DNA from: Symbiodinium natans
Lineage: Eukaryota > Sar > Dinophyceae > Suessiales > Symbiodiniaceae
NCBI GenBank assembly: GCA_905221605.1
Contig: CAJNDS010002479.1
Location: 893,001-957,000, forward strand
Length of the DNA: 64,000 nucleotides
Direction: 5' to 3'
A program made the translations under genes and the position numbers. A model generated the notes under the pieces. That model saw nothing but the letters and a program-made list of their open reading frames with translations, was not told the DNA's origin and did not search any database. The number at the start of each line of letters is the position of its first letter. Position 1 is the first letter of the stretch. Below, in pieces: positions 10,080-22,900 of this stretch.

Positions 10080-11594
10080 CTGCATGACAGCTACTGAGTT
10101 GTGACACTGTGGTGGCCAGAACGAGCCCTGGGTATGCCATGCGACGGGCGAAAATTCTGCAAATTTTTAGGCCAACTGCAGCTTCAATCAGGCCCGGCTG
10201 ATCAGTTGGCATTTCCCGCGCTTGTTGTTCTTGCGTGTTGGTCTGCAGGTTGGACTATGCAAGCGCGATGTCATCTTTGCGCACTCACAGTGATGTTGTG
10301 AAGGGCATTCGCAGAGGCATCGTGCAGCAGGTCCGGGACATCATGCGGACATGGTTTCAGTTGCAGAACGGGTCGCGGGACTTGAGGTGCAAGTCCCGCT
10401 CGAGACGGTTCGAGCCAGGGCCCCAGGAAGGGCTCCAAGTCGGGAGTGGTTTGTTAGGCCGTCAGCCTAGCAGTTAGCACTGAAGCCGCTTTTATATTTG
10501 CGAGAGAGCTGTTTGACATTGGAGTGGAGTAGAAGATTATTTCCCCGATGCTCTTCCAGGTAACTATGCTGCCTGTGGCCTGTGGGCAGCACCTCGGTGA
10601 ATGTGGTCAATGTGCAGTCCGACACATATTTGAACAATGCTGCGTCGTGTGGAGTCTGTGGAAGTGGAGTCAGATTAGCGTGACAGTGCCGAGGATTGAC
10701 TGTGAAGATGTTGAGAGCGCAGCGGCTGCGGTGAGCCGTGTCACGGACAAGGGCGGCGAGCCCGTGCTCGAGCCTTGAGCCATCATTGTCAGATGCATTC
10801 AGTTTACATAGTGCACACATGGCCGGCTCTGTCGCAAGGTCAAGTCAAATCAACAACAGGTTGTCTGAGGCAAGTCAGCCCAAATTCATTCAGACTCGAG
10901 TGGCCAGTATCCCCACAGCTTAGAAACCTTGATGTGCTGGCAGGTACCGGGCCTATCACCGGCAATGCACGTCATGAGTCTGAGGGTTAATTCCTGCCAA
11001 GAGTAGATGCGCATCGCCTCATTGTCGGATTTGGAAGTAGTGCACGCTCTGATGTCTCCTGGGCCAATCTGCCGTTCAGGTGATGGCGATTGATGCCGCG
11101 GCCCATGATGTTGGTCGTTATCCCGCCAGCACGCCATCGCGCTCAAGTAGCTGCGACAAGGCCCAGTCCAGCAATTTTCGCTGTCGGCTTCTGACCGTTA
11201 ACAACCAGTTAAATCTGTAATCGCAAATGCTTGTGCGCGCCGCCTCGGCAGCTGGGCCCAACCACGTCCCACTCAAGGCAGGTCAAGGCTTGGGTGTGTT
11301 AGTGGGTGAGGTTCCAGGGGGGGTCCCAGGGAAAGATCGCAAAAAAGAGCATTGTAGTAGTTGGGCAAAAACCCCCACGGCATCGGTCTGCAGCTCCTCC
11401 GGGGGCTCACAGGAGGGAGGGAGGGGGGTGCATCGCAAATGCGGAAGGGTGGTTAGAAGGAGCTCGGTCGCTTGTTCTGGACACTTCTCGGCGAATTCCG
11501 AACCTTGCAAGGCACCAAGGAAGGATGACGAGGTCCTCTGCCAGTGAACGGGCAGCTGCGTGTCACGAAGCATCGTTGATGCCAGGTATATCGC

Positions 11595-12118
11595 GGGCGT
11601 CCTGCACGAAGTACTTTTATCCTGAACTCCAGCTTGAAGGCCGACGGCTACAGACCGCGTCATGGGTTCATAGATGCCTGGAACAACTCCACCATGGATG
11701 CCGCGTTCCATTGTCTGCAGGCACTTTCGTCGGTGCTCTCGAACCAGGCATACAAAGAGCTGGCCACGCAGACGTGGCGAGCGGACTATGGACACGAGCT
11801 GTTGGAGGCAGTCATGGCCCTGAACCAACACTAAAAGCAATGTACTTCCCTTGCACGGGCTTGTGGAGGCTGCGTCGTCGACAGAGGCTGTGAAGAAGCA
11901 GGTCCGTGAATCCGTGAATGGCAGTTGTTGGAAAAAACCTCGACGCCCGCCCGCACCTGAGGCTTCGGTGTCTTCAACGCAGTCTGGAGGGGGAACTTCG
12001 TGCGAAGCTGTGAAGGCCAAGGAAGTTGTGCCAACCATGCCTCTGCCAGCTGATATTGCTTTGCAGGCCAAACCCTTCGAAGCATCAGCAACAAGTCGTC
12101 AGGTGCAGCAGATCTCGT
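11595..12118 (+). pseudogene. Coding-like segment broken by a frame change, unknown
   Basis: One frame reads RPRHGFIDAWNNSTMDAAFH and ends LLEAVMALNQH at 11834. A second frame from about 11860 reads VEAASSTEAVKKQVRESVNG and ends at 12118. The two pieces look like one decayed reading frame. No domain recognised. Confidence 0.25.
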
Positions 12119-14619
12119 GATTGTTCATTGTCAACACTTGCGCGCCTGGCAGCCGGGCGGGCCCATACAGGGGGGGGATTCCAGGAACTTCGCAGGCATG
12201 AGCCAAGGGTGGGAGGAAAAGGATGCTGCTGCCGCGGTTCGGGGGGGCACAGCCCCTGCGTTTTTTGGGCAGACCTGAGTACACCTGCTGTTGCCGATGG
12301 GCAGACAAATAGTGGTGTGCTGGGCAGTGGAGACCCTGGTGTTACTGGTGGCCTGGAGATGGAGCAGGTCAACGACAACTGGCCAGTGGTGGAGCAACCT
12401 AGGGTTTTGGAGTCCAGCAATGGTGGCTTGGAGACTGCAGTGGCAGCCGAAGGATTTGGGGCAGTGCAGATGGTGCAGACCGCCATGGAAGGCACTGCGA
12501 ATGCTGGTTCGCCGACAGCTGCGTCGCGTACAACTGGGCTGCCCACGCAGCTCCTCCAAGGGATCTGCCGGGGGGGGGGGGGCGGAAATGTGAGAGGGGC
12601 CCGCTGCGTTGTAGTTTTGGTTTGCTTGCAACTCCTGTCAGCTTGATTTCGGGTCCAAAGCTGACCACCCTGAGCCCGTTTAACCCCCCAAGCTTTGGCC
12701 GTCAGTGCCTTTGTGGATTGAAGCGCGGCGTTTTGGCGTTGACCTCCTCGGTCTGGAACTTCCCAGTTGTTGCAATGCATAGCTGGACGTTGTTGCAGGT
12801 CTTGCGTGTTCGCTGTCAGAACCCAACCTTACGCGGCAGCCTGGCTGATTGTTTTTGTGGATTCTTCGTCGTTCGACGTGCGGCATGCCGCCACAGAGAT
12901 GACGTGACAAACTGCGTGAGGTACATGGGTGCACACAGGGCGACACTGTGGTAGACCTTTCTTTACGAAGAAGGTGCAGTGGTCCGTTCTGCCGTAGGTG
13001 GAGGCTGATGCAGATTCAATTTTGGCAGGGCGGCATGGAGTCAGTCCTCTACTTCTGGCATGAGCCGGTGCTCTAGACATCCTGAAGGTCAGGCGCAGTT
13101 GTCAGGAGTGCGTGTATTGCTGAGCCAAGGCCCCATGATCCGGCTAGCAGTGGCTAGTGGTCCCGGTCTCGGTGCTTTCACGTGGGCTTTGGCAAAAGGC
13201 ACAGATGTCAGGTTCGGTAATTCCATTGGTGGCGGAGTGTACTATCGAGCCGTGCGCAAGTGTTCGGCACCAAGTGCTGAGTTGCGCACAATTGGAACGA
13301 TGTTGCAGCTTCGGGCTTAGGGTTTAGAACTTAAATAACTGCCACTGCCAATGAGGCCTCCGCAGAAAGGTTGGGATAGCGGCCTGGTGCTCCTGGACGT
13401 CTGCACAAGGCCATCGCAGGAACGAGTGAATGCCGAATGCGCCAGCTTCGAATGCCAGGCCCCATGGAAGCTTTGAGCGCAAAGCTAGCGCACACAACTT
13501 GAAATCTGGCCACGAGTGATGTGCAACCGGCTGCAAGACCGTGCCACCAAAAGAAGCTGCTTAGTTAAGTGACATGCGAAGAGGCTTTGGTGTGTCAAGT
13601 ATGCAAGTCATGCTGTAGGACAAAACTGTGCTGTCGCATATCGGGCGGAGAAGCAGACATGGCCTGGAAATCGACAGCTCACGCAGGGCGTTGAAATGGC
13701 GAGCAGGGGAAAGGAGTGGGTCACCAGCTCTGAGCCTTCAGCCGGATATCTGCTTGCAAGCTCGAGAGCACAAGAAGCGGGGCGCTTCCTGCGCCACCAA
13801 TGTTTTCAGGAGACGAAATCTGCAGGTAAGGGAATCGCAGATATCGCCAGGCTTGAGAAGCCTGGAGAGAAGACGAGAGCAAGAGCGGGAGAGAAAAAAA
13901 TCGGAACAAGTGGCAGGCGGAGAGAGGCAAGCAGCTGAAAGCAGGGGGAAAGTAGCGCACAAGGCCGAGAAAGCTGAGCAAAGACGTGGATGCACACGAA
14001 GCGATGGGATGCCCGTTAATCATCTTTAGTACAGCTCAATGCAAACGCCTTATAATTGAAACGGGTGGTAGATTAAGCCTGTCTGGCAGTCGTACATGAC
14101 TGGAAACACGCTGTATGCCATCCTGGCTCGGAAGACTCTTTCCAACCTTCCTCCGCTGGGCTGTGAGGCAGCATCCAAACCATCGTGCGCGTGCGCAGAT
14201 TTGTTGCAGTTGTATGCCAGGCGAGTACATGCCGCGGCGGATTGTTGCAAAGGCCCCGTTGCCAGCAGTCACCGAGATATTTGTGCCCTCTTGTGTGATT
14301 GTATGCAGGGCTGGCAACAATTGAACTTACAACTTGTGATGCACGGCGCTGGAAGAGTGTGTCACTGTTCAAATGAGTGTCCAGCCAGCATGGCGAGGGA
14401 GCAGGCTGCGTCAGACTGAAGCGCACTCATGCGAACATGAGTGGTTTGAGTGTGCACGCAACCATGAATGACAGCTAGGCCCCCTCCCCCCCCCACAATC
14501 CCTCTGGTCCTCGCGCAAGGCTGCGCAAGAGCCCAAGGCTGCGCAAACTTCAGCGCGGGTCTCATGCAAATCTCTTGCTTGGGATTGCGTTGCGCCCTTC
14601 TTGGCTTGCGTCGGCTTCG

Positions 14620-15096
<477 letters not shown>

Positions 15097-16690
15097 TCTC
15101 CAGCAAGTCAGTGGAGTAAGATACGTCGCATTGGTGTTGATACGTTGAGACTGTGGCAGTTTCTGAAATGTTGGGACCCTGTTGGGATTCCTGAGCTTCC
15201 GACAAATCTGACGCCCTAAAGTGTGCCGCTTCGAATTCAAATCATCGTTCGAGAAAGTTCAAAGTGGCGTGCCGTTGAAGTTGGGGCCATCCAGGCTTCA
15301 TGCGCCTTCAGGGGTTTGTAGGGCCTCCAGAGCCTTCCCAGGGCTCAAAGTTCAAAAGCGGTCTGTTCCGGTTTCAATATGTTGAAAGAGCTTAATATAG
15401 AGCGCTTCCGCGCGTTTGATCTCGGGGCGCAGGGTCCTCCAGAGCATAGCAAGCTTCGTCAAGCTTCTGCAGCCTGCGGATGCGGACCACCCTAACGTGG
15501 GTTGCTGCAGAGAGGGACAAAGTCATTATCTAACTTAGCTGGATAAGAAAATCGCACGCCCCAGGGTCTGATTCTTAGTCCCAACGATTTCTCATTCTAT
15601 GTGTTCCCCACGTTGTTGCCTACATCTGAGGTGGTGACTCCGGTTCCAAGGTCCAAGAAGGCCAGATGCAGGTGTTGCCAGGGATTCGTGGCAGCGGCGC
15701 ATAGTGGCGCTCCCATATTCCAAACAACCAGGTGCTGAGACACACGTGCCAGTACTTAAGCCTCTTCGTGCATGTAGGGCATGCCGACTTTAGTGACTTT
15801 AGTGATCATTGGAGGTTGTTTTTTTGGGAAAAACACGAAAGTCGACCAGATCCTATGAAAATTGAAAAGGGAATGTGGCATTTTCCAAGGAAGACCAGTA
15901 GACCGGGGCACCAGGAGACCAGGGGACCACGAAGAGAAAAAAAAAAGTACCAAAAAAAGAAAAAAGTACCAACAAAATTCTCCACCCAAAAACCTTTGTC
16001 CATTTCTATTAAGACTTCAGGTACATTCTGTTAATTGCTTGAGAGGCTTTAGCGTCTGCAGCTGCGGTTGCGAAGCTTGCAGGTTTAGGTTTGGGAAGGT
16101 TCGTGTGCAAGGGATTTCGCAAGCCTTCCCTGGGTTCGTGTCACCCTGGGGTCCTCGAACCATATTTGGCCGCAGGGCTCGCGCGCACGATGCCACCATG
16201 CGAAGGTTCATGAATACTGCGCCAAGCCCTATAGCCAGGTAAAGTTTGCAGCGCTTTGCTGGGCCCCAAAAGTTGCCAATGGGTTGGGAGAGGTTCGCTG
16301 AACTTTTTGGCGCTCGTTGGGGGTTCGTGACACGTCGTGACTCCAATAGATTGGCAGCCGATTCGAAGCTGACACAGTCGCAGAGCCTATGAGTCCACAC
16401 TCGTAAAGCAGAAGATAGCCGAGTGCTCTGCAAAAACACCTGAATCGACGTTACCTTTGTTTTCAATTGAATGGGCCAAAACAGGTCACTAAAAAAGATT
16501 GGCTAAGACTTCATTGGCAAGATAAGCTGAATGGATTTGTGTGGCTGGTTTCTGGCTAGTTCTATTGACCCAGGAACATACCCACATAAGTTCCATTGAA
16601 TGATCTCACGCCACCAAAGTCGAGCTTTCGACTTTGATGTAAACACATAACTGCACCGACTTGTCACTCATCGATTACCATGCCAGCCAG
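15097..16690. other. Region without a supported gene; contains a copy of the palindromic A-tract module
   Basis: At 15890-15990 the words GACCAGTAGACCGGGGCACC, AAAAAGTACCAAAAAAAG and AGTACCAACAAAATTCTCCA are the reverse-order counterpart of the module at 3571-3790. The rest is unremarkable. Telomere-type repeats begin again at about 16,700. Confidence 0.5.
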
Positions 16691-16957
16691 CGGGCTGAGG
16701 GTTTGGAGTTTAGGTTCAGGGTTCAGTGCTTCATTCGTTCTGCGTCGAATCCCTTTGCGGCTTTGTCGCGTCATCTGCCCTTCAGAGCCCTAACGCCTAA
16801 ACCTTGAACCCTAAAGCCCGAGCCCAAGACCCTGAAACGCTTAGTAGGCCTCCGCCTCCAATGTTGCCCTTACGAACCCTGAACCTCAACCCCAAACCCT
16901 TAACCCGAAACCATTAAACCCTCAACCCCAAAGCCCTAAACCCTAAACCCTAAACCC

Positions 16958-19900
16958 CCCTGAGCCCCAATGCTGAGGAGCCTCGGCCTGGGCGTGTGCA
17001 CGCTCCAAGGCTCCTGGAGCTAGCTTGAGACTTTAGAGTTTAGGGTTTGGGGAGGCTTTAGGGTTTTAGGGTTTTGAGGTTTTGGGTTCAAGGGTTTAGG
17101 GCTTCAAGGTTTTCCTACTGTGCACGCTCTGCACTGGACGGTCATGCAGCCTAATGCACGTTGCTCCCGTGAACCTTGGGCGGCTTGTTGGTTTCATCCT
17201 GGCTGAGCCTTAGCTTTGGTGCTAAACCCGAAACCCTAAACCCTAAACCCTCCCCAATAAACAATCCTCCCCTCCCAGCCCCCCCGTTTCCAGTACCCGC
17301 CTGATCGGCTGAGGCTTAAAGCAAGTCCTGCGGCAAGGTCAATTGCTGCGGACGAAGAGCGGCATGGCTGAAGAGAGCCAGGGCTGGGGAGGGTTGAAAG
17401 GTGGAGAGCGTTTAGGGGTTCAGGGCTTATGGGGCGTTTAGGGCGTTTAGTGGATTTAGGGCTTAAAGCAGTCCTTTTTCTGGGGGGAGGGGGGGGCGCT
17501 TTAGGTTCCTGTAAAAGGTACACAATGCTAAGAAAGAGCCCTCTTTATTCCGGAAAAAGGCTGGGGGTCCCTGGGTTTAGCATGTTGGGTTTTTGTTTAC
17601 GGAGGAGGGGTTTAGGGTTGCGGGTTTACCTTAACCCCTCAGCCCTCAATGGGACCTTCAGGGGGTCTCCTAGCTCTTGGCTTAGCTTTTGGAGTCCCGT
17701 CATTCTAGGACCAAGGGAGTTTCACAGGGGGGGGGGGGGTACGTATCCCAAAGTTTCCGAATATTCCCCACTGTCCCCACTACTCCCCAAGGCTCCCTAA
17801 GCTTCCATACAGTTCCTTGGCTACCTACCCGCAATGAGCCTAAAAACCCGATAATTTGGGATGTTCACCCTTATACTAACAGTCCTGAATAGGGATTATC
17901 GTACCCCCCATTAGAATCCCTATTAAGGACTGTCAGAAAAGGGGGGAACATCCCAACCGATAATGTCAGCTTGTCGCCAAAGCATTCTTGAGGCACGGCC
18001 GTCTTCCTGACGCCCAGCAGCTCGGCCAGTTATGTCGAACGGGGGTTTTCCGCCCTAGGGTTAGAGTACCCTAACCATACTAAACCCTAAACCCCATACC
18101 CTAAAACGGTAGGTATCCTGGATGCCACGAACCTTCTTGTAGGATGGGTAGCTAACCTTGGCCTGACAGAGGCAATGGATATTCAAGAAGCCCAGCCCAA
18201 CTAACATGGGGGGGTGGGGTGGGCTACTAGAACCCTAAACCCTAAACCCTACGTACCCCCCCCCCCCCCCCACTCCCTCTCCCTTCATTTCGGTTCCTCA
18301 CATGCTGACGAGTGCTTGCCTAGAACTTGAACCCCCAGCGCGTATGCGTGTCACCCTTTTTTTCTAGGCCCGGAAAGCCCCGAAAAGGGGTAAGGGTGCA
18401 GGGCTTAGGGTTTGCGAGTCCGCTCTCCTAATGGGTCTTACTATAGACGAACTAAGGGACTGGCTAGGTAAACTTGAACCTGGTTACAAACTGCATGGAA
18501 TCCTATGCATAAAAGGTTAACTGGTTTACCTTTTCGGGGCCAGGGTATTCAGCTCCTAAGAGAAGGTGGGCCCAAGTTGATTCATAAAACGAACATCAGC
18601 AAAACGTACCCGGGCATATCACGACCACCCAGATCAGCCCAAAGGTTCCCGGTTCAGGGTATACCCTAAACCCTAAACCCTAAACCCTGGGCCGTACCCT
18701 AAGAATCCGAGGCCATATACAGTTCAGCAACTAGGTAGTTTACAGTAAACTCCACAAAGTTGGAACATCCTTCTCCCTATACCCCAAAGGGTATACTAAA
18801 GTGAATTCCAGCCCTAATCATCCTTTAACCATGTTCCAACTTTCTGGAGTTTACTGTAGCGTACCAAGGCCAAGGCCAAACCCAAAATTCCTCCCGTCAG
18901 AACCCCTTCACCCTCCCCCCCCCCCCCCCCCTATAGGTACCCTAAAGCCGAAGGAGGGTTTAGGGCTTAGGGCTTAGGCTTTATATAGGGTTTAGGGTTC
19001 AGGCTTTAGGGTTTTGGATTTATGGTTTAGGGTTTAGGGGTTAGGTAACTTCAAACCCTAAAGTTCTAAACCTCCAAATCTTCCGCACCCGCACGCCAAG
19101 GGGCCGGCCGCGTTCCAGTCAGCCTTGCGACGGTCGCCGCAAAGCTCGGGGCTCTTCCGGCGACGTGCCCGGGGCTGCCTTCGAGGGTTTAGGGTTTAGG
19201 GTTTGGGCTAGGGTTTGGGGTTTTGGGCTAGGGTTTAGGGTTTAGGGTGTTGTTGGGCTTCTTGCGCATGTTGAAAGGCAGGTGTTACTGACTCTGGATA
19301 TACCACTTCTGGAGACCCTTGCAAGATAGGTACAAAATCATGTCCAAATCCTCCAAACAAGCCAGGCATTTAAAGCACAAAGGTCATGAGGAAGCCATGC
19401 AATGTAATGCTTATATTGTAGAAGTGTCTGGTTTTCTGTAGGTATCTTCCGGAGATTCCAAAGATGATGGTTCCAAATAGCACTTAGTAACTTCCTGAGC
19501 CTTTATGATTAGAATTTTAGGTAGTGATAGAAAAGATACGGGCCAGTGAGCAAAATACTTTTGAATTGGCCCGTCCTAAGTCTAATAATTATGATGTTGT
19601 ACGGACCAAGAAGACCCTGTTAAAAGTAGATCAATTTCTGAGCCAGTTCTGTGGAGTCAATACCCTAAACCGCAAAGCCGAAACGCCAACTAGACCCTAT
19701 ACCCTAACTCCTAATCCCTATCTCAGGCCAACGTGCATGTTTGCACCGGCGGCTCAGACACTGACCTGTTAACCGTAAACCCCGAACCCTGAACCCTAAG
19801 CCCGAAGCCCTAAACCCCAAACCCCAAACCCCAAACCCCAAACCCCAAACCCCAAACCCCAAACCCCAAACCCCAAACCCCAAACCCCAAACCCCAAACC

Positions 19901-22900
19901 CTAAACCCTAAACCCTAAACCCTAAACCCTAAACCCTAAACCCTAAACCCTAAACCCAGCCCAGGATCATCCTGCTGCATATCGAGTACTGTGACGAGCC
20001 GTTTGTTCTGGAGGAGCAGCGGGTCACCTTCTCGGCAGAGGACCAACCTCTAGGCCGGATTAGTAGCAGCGTGAGGGTTTAGGGTTTCGGCTTTAGGGTT
20101 TAGGGTTTAGGGTTTAGGGTTTAGGGTTCAGGGTTTGGGTTTTAGGGTTTGAGGCTTTAAGATTGTAGGGCTTCGGGTTCCGGAAGTCGGAAGTAGTTGG
20201 GGGGGCGAGAAGTTCCTCCATTATGATGCAGTTCCTAGGTAGCATAAGGGGGACCCTTAAAAGGGAACCCCTTCTGAACCCTCTTCTGGCTCTCTTAAAC
20301 AGGGACCTTATTCAGAGGGTCTATATCCCCAAGGGGCCCCCTAATCCTATCCCCGAGCAGTAAGGTTTAGCATTCAGAAATTTTGAGGGTTGCCCAATGG
20401 CCCAGGCAGTCTGGAGCTAGCCGCATGCAAGGAGGGGCCCCCTTACTATACTAACTATAGTTAAAGGAATTTTAACCTAATTTAGGGTCCGTATAACCCA
20501 ATTTAGGGCCCTTATAACTCTACTTATAACTTGGGGGGGGCCGCTCCTTGTACAAGTCACCAGGGCATGCAGTCATTGCCTCTTGAAGACCTAGCGATGT
20601 TTATCACTGGGCCGCATTGTTTCCTCCCACGTCCCTACAAGGATTATAAGTAGAGTTATAAGGGCCCTAAAGTGAGTTATAAGGACCCTAAATTAGGTTA
20701 TAAGTCCCTTAACTGTAGTCTGGGTAGTAAGGGGGCCCCTCCTTGTATGCAACCACTTCTTACTGCACGGACGAATGGTTTCCAAAACCCTGACCTCTAA
20801 ACCCTATATTCACACCCAGCTCCCCTTGAAAGCCCCAAACCTGTACAATCTTTACACTATTTTGAGCCTCAAGGCTGAGGGTTCGGTGCTTCGTTGCTCT
20901 TCAATCAAAAAGCCAGGGAGGAACTCATTGTTTGTTCACAGGCCGAGGAAGATGCGATGGCCGTCGTGCACACCCCCTAAACCCTAAACCCTAAATTCCT
21001 AAGCAGCAAACCCTAAACCTAAACCCTAAACCCTAAACCCTAAACCCTAAACCCTAAACCCTAAACCCTAAACCCTAGACAGTCTAGAGTTTAGGGTTTA
21101 CGGTGCATGGCGGGTGCATGGCTTTGGTTATAGGAGGCTCTTTGAACCGTAAACCCGAGGCTTTCGCGTAACCCGAGCCACTACAAGCCCTACAAGACCT
21201 AAGGCCCCAAGTGCTGCAAGGCCTACAGCCCTTCAAGCACTCTAGCCCTAAACCCTAAACCCGCGACCCTAAACCCTAAACCCGGGACCCTAAACCCTAA
21301 ACCCAAAACCCAAAACCCTAAACCCTAAACCCTAAACCCAAAACCCTAAACCCTAAACCCTAAACCCTAAACCCTAAACCCTAAACCCTAAACCCTAAAC
21401 CCTAAACCCTAAACCCTAACGCACCAGGCCTGTGGACCGCCACCTTCCGGTTTGGCTATGCCGAGCCCCTGACGCCGGTGTCGCGGCGGCAGTTGCGTTT
21501 AGGGGTCTGAGGGGTTTAGGGTTTAGGGTTTCGGGTTTAGGAGTGAGGGTTTAGGGCTTGAGGGGTTTAGGGTTTAGGGTCTAGGGGTTAGGGGTTTAGG
21601 GCTTTAGGGCTTTAGGGGTTCAGGGGTTCAGGGGTTTAGGGGCTTAGGGTTTAGGGGTTTAATCCCAAAGCACCTCTCTTATGTAAAAAGATGCGTAAGA
21701 TTTGGCCCTTTTGGGCACCTAAACCGGTTTAGGGTTTAGGGTACTGTACTATAATTGAGACCTGCAACAGGGCTCCTCATGCAGATCAATCCAGAAGACT
21801 AGTCCAATCCTGGCCTAGCCCTAAACCCTGAACCCTGAACCCTAAACCCTAAACCCTAAACCCTAAACCGTAGTGTCTCAAATTGAGCCTGTGAAGCACA
21901 GGCTCGGTTTGACCTTCACAGCAAGCTTGCAGCGGGGGACCCCCGGCTGGAACAGCGCAGGGCAAGTTTGTAGGAATTCAGGGTTTAGGGTTTAGGGTTT
22001 AGGGTTTAGGGTTTTAGGGTTTAGGGTTTAGGGTTTAGGTTTAGGGTGTAGGGGGCGTTTATGTCTTAGTAGCCCAGTGGTACCTTTTTTTGTTTTTTTC
22101 TACTTTTGGGTTCAAGGTTCCCTTTTCAAGTACGCAACCCAAACAATATACCCTTACTATGATTCATCTGGGTGCAAGAAGCGGCGACAGGGACCGGGCT
22201 CACTTTGTAGGCACCTTTTACATATGGATCCCTTGCCAAAAGTTCGTCGGCAGGACCCCAAACCCTAAAGTCTTGCAAGCCCTAAGTCTTGACTTTCAAC
22301 ACCCGAACGATTCTGCTTTCAACACACTATGTTCGTAACTTAGGAGCTTCCCCGGCCTTCAGGTAAAGATCTCAATGTCCTGAGGTTGAGGTTTACTTGA
22401 AGATTCAGCGGGAATTGTATGTTGTGCATGAGGCTCTTAATGAAGAGTTCAAATATCTACATCTCCCATGCAGCAAGTACGCAGAATATTGAGCGCGCGT
22501 AAGGTCACGACGAGTCAACCATCACCTGAGCGCTGCGCACCATCTACATGAGTAGCAAGCACTGTCATATTTCTGCTTGTTTGTTTGGGTCGTGGTGTCG
22601 TGTTCTGATTGTGCAATGGCAGACACTACATCGGGCTTCAGAACAAGCTCGAGGGGATACACGATGTGGAAACGGCTGACAATGCAACACGTGATATTCC
22701 AAGGCATGAAAGCCCTTAAGCCCTAAGCCCGAAACCCTAAACTCTAAACCCTAAACACCCTAAACCCGAGACCCTAGACCCAAAACCCAAAACCCCAAAC
22801 CCCAAACAAACCCTAAACCCTAAACCCTGAACCCTAAACCCTAAACCCCCTAAGCCCTAAACTCTAAAGACCCAAAAAACCCTACACCCGCAAAGACCAG

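Noticed and set aside
12085-12780. 231-residue minus-strand frame
   Set aside because: Composition is Pro/Ser/Gln-rich without motifs, and the opposite strand is equally open; probably GC-rich chance openness.
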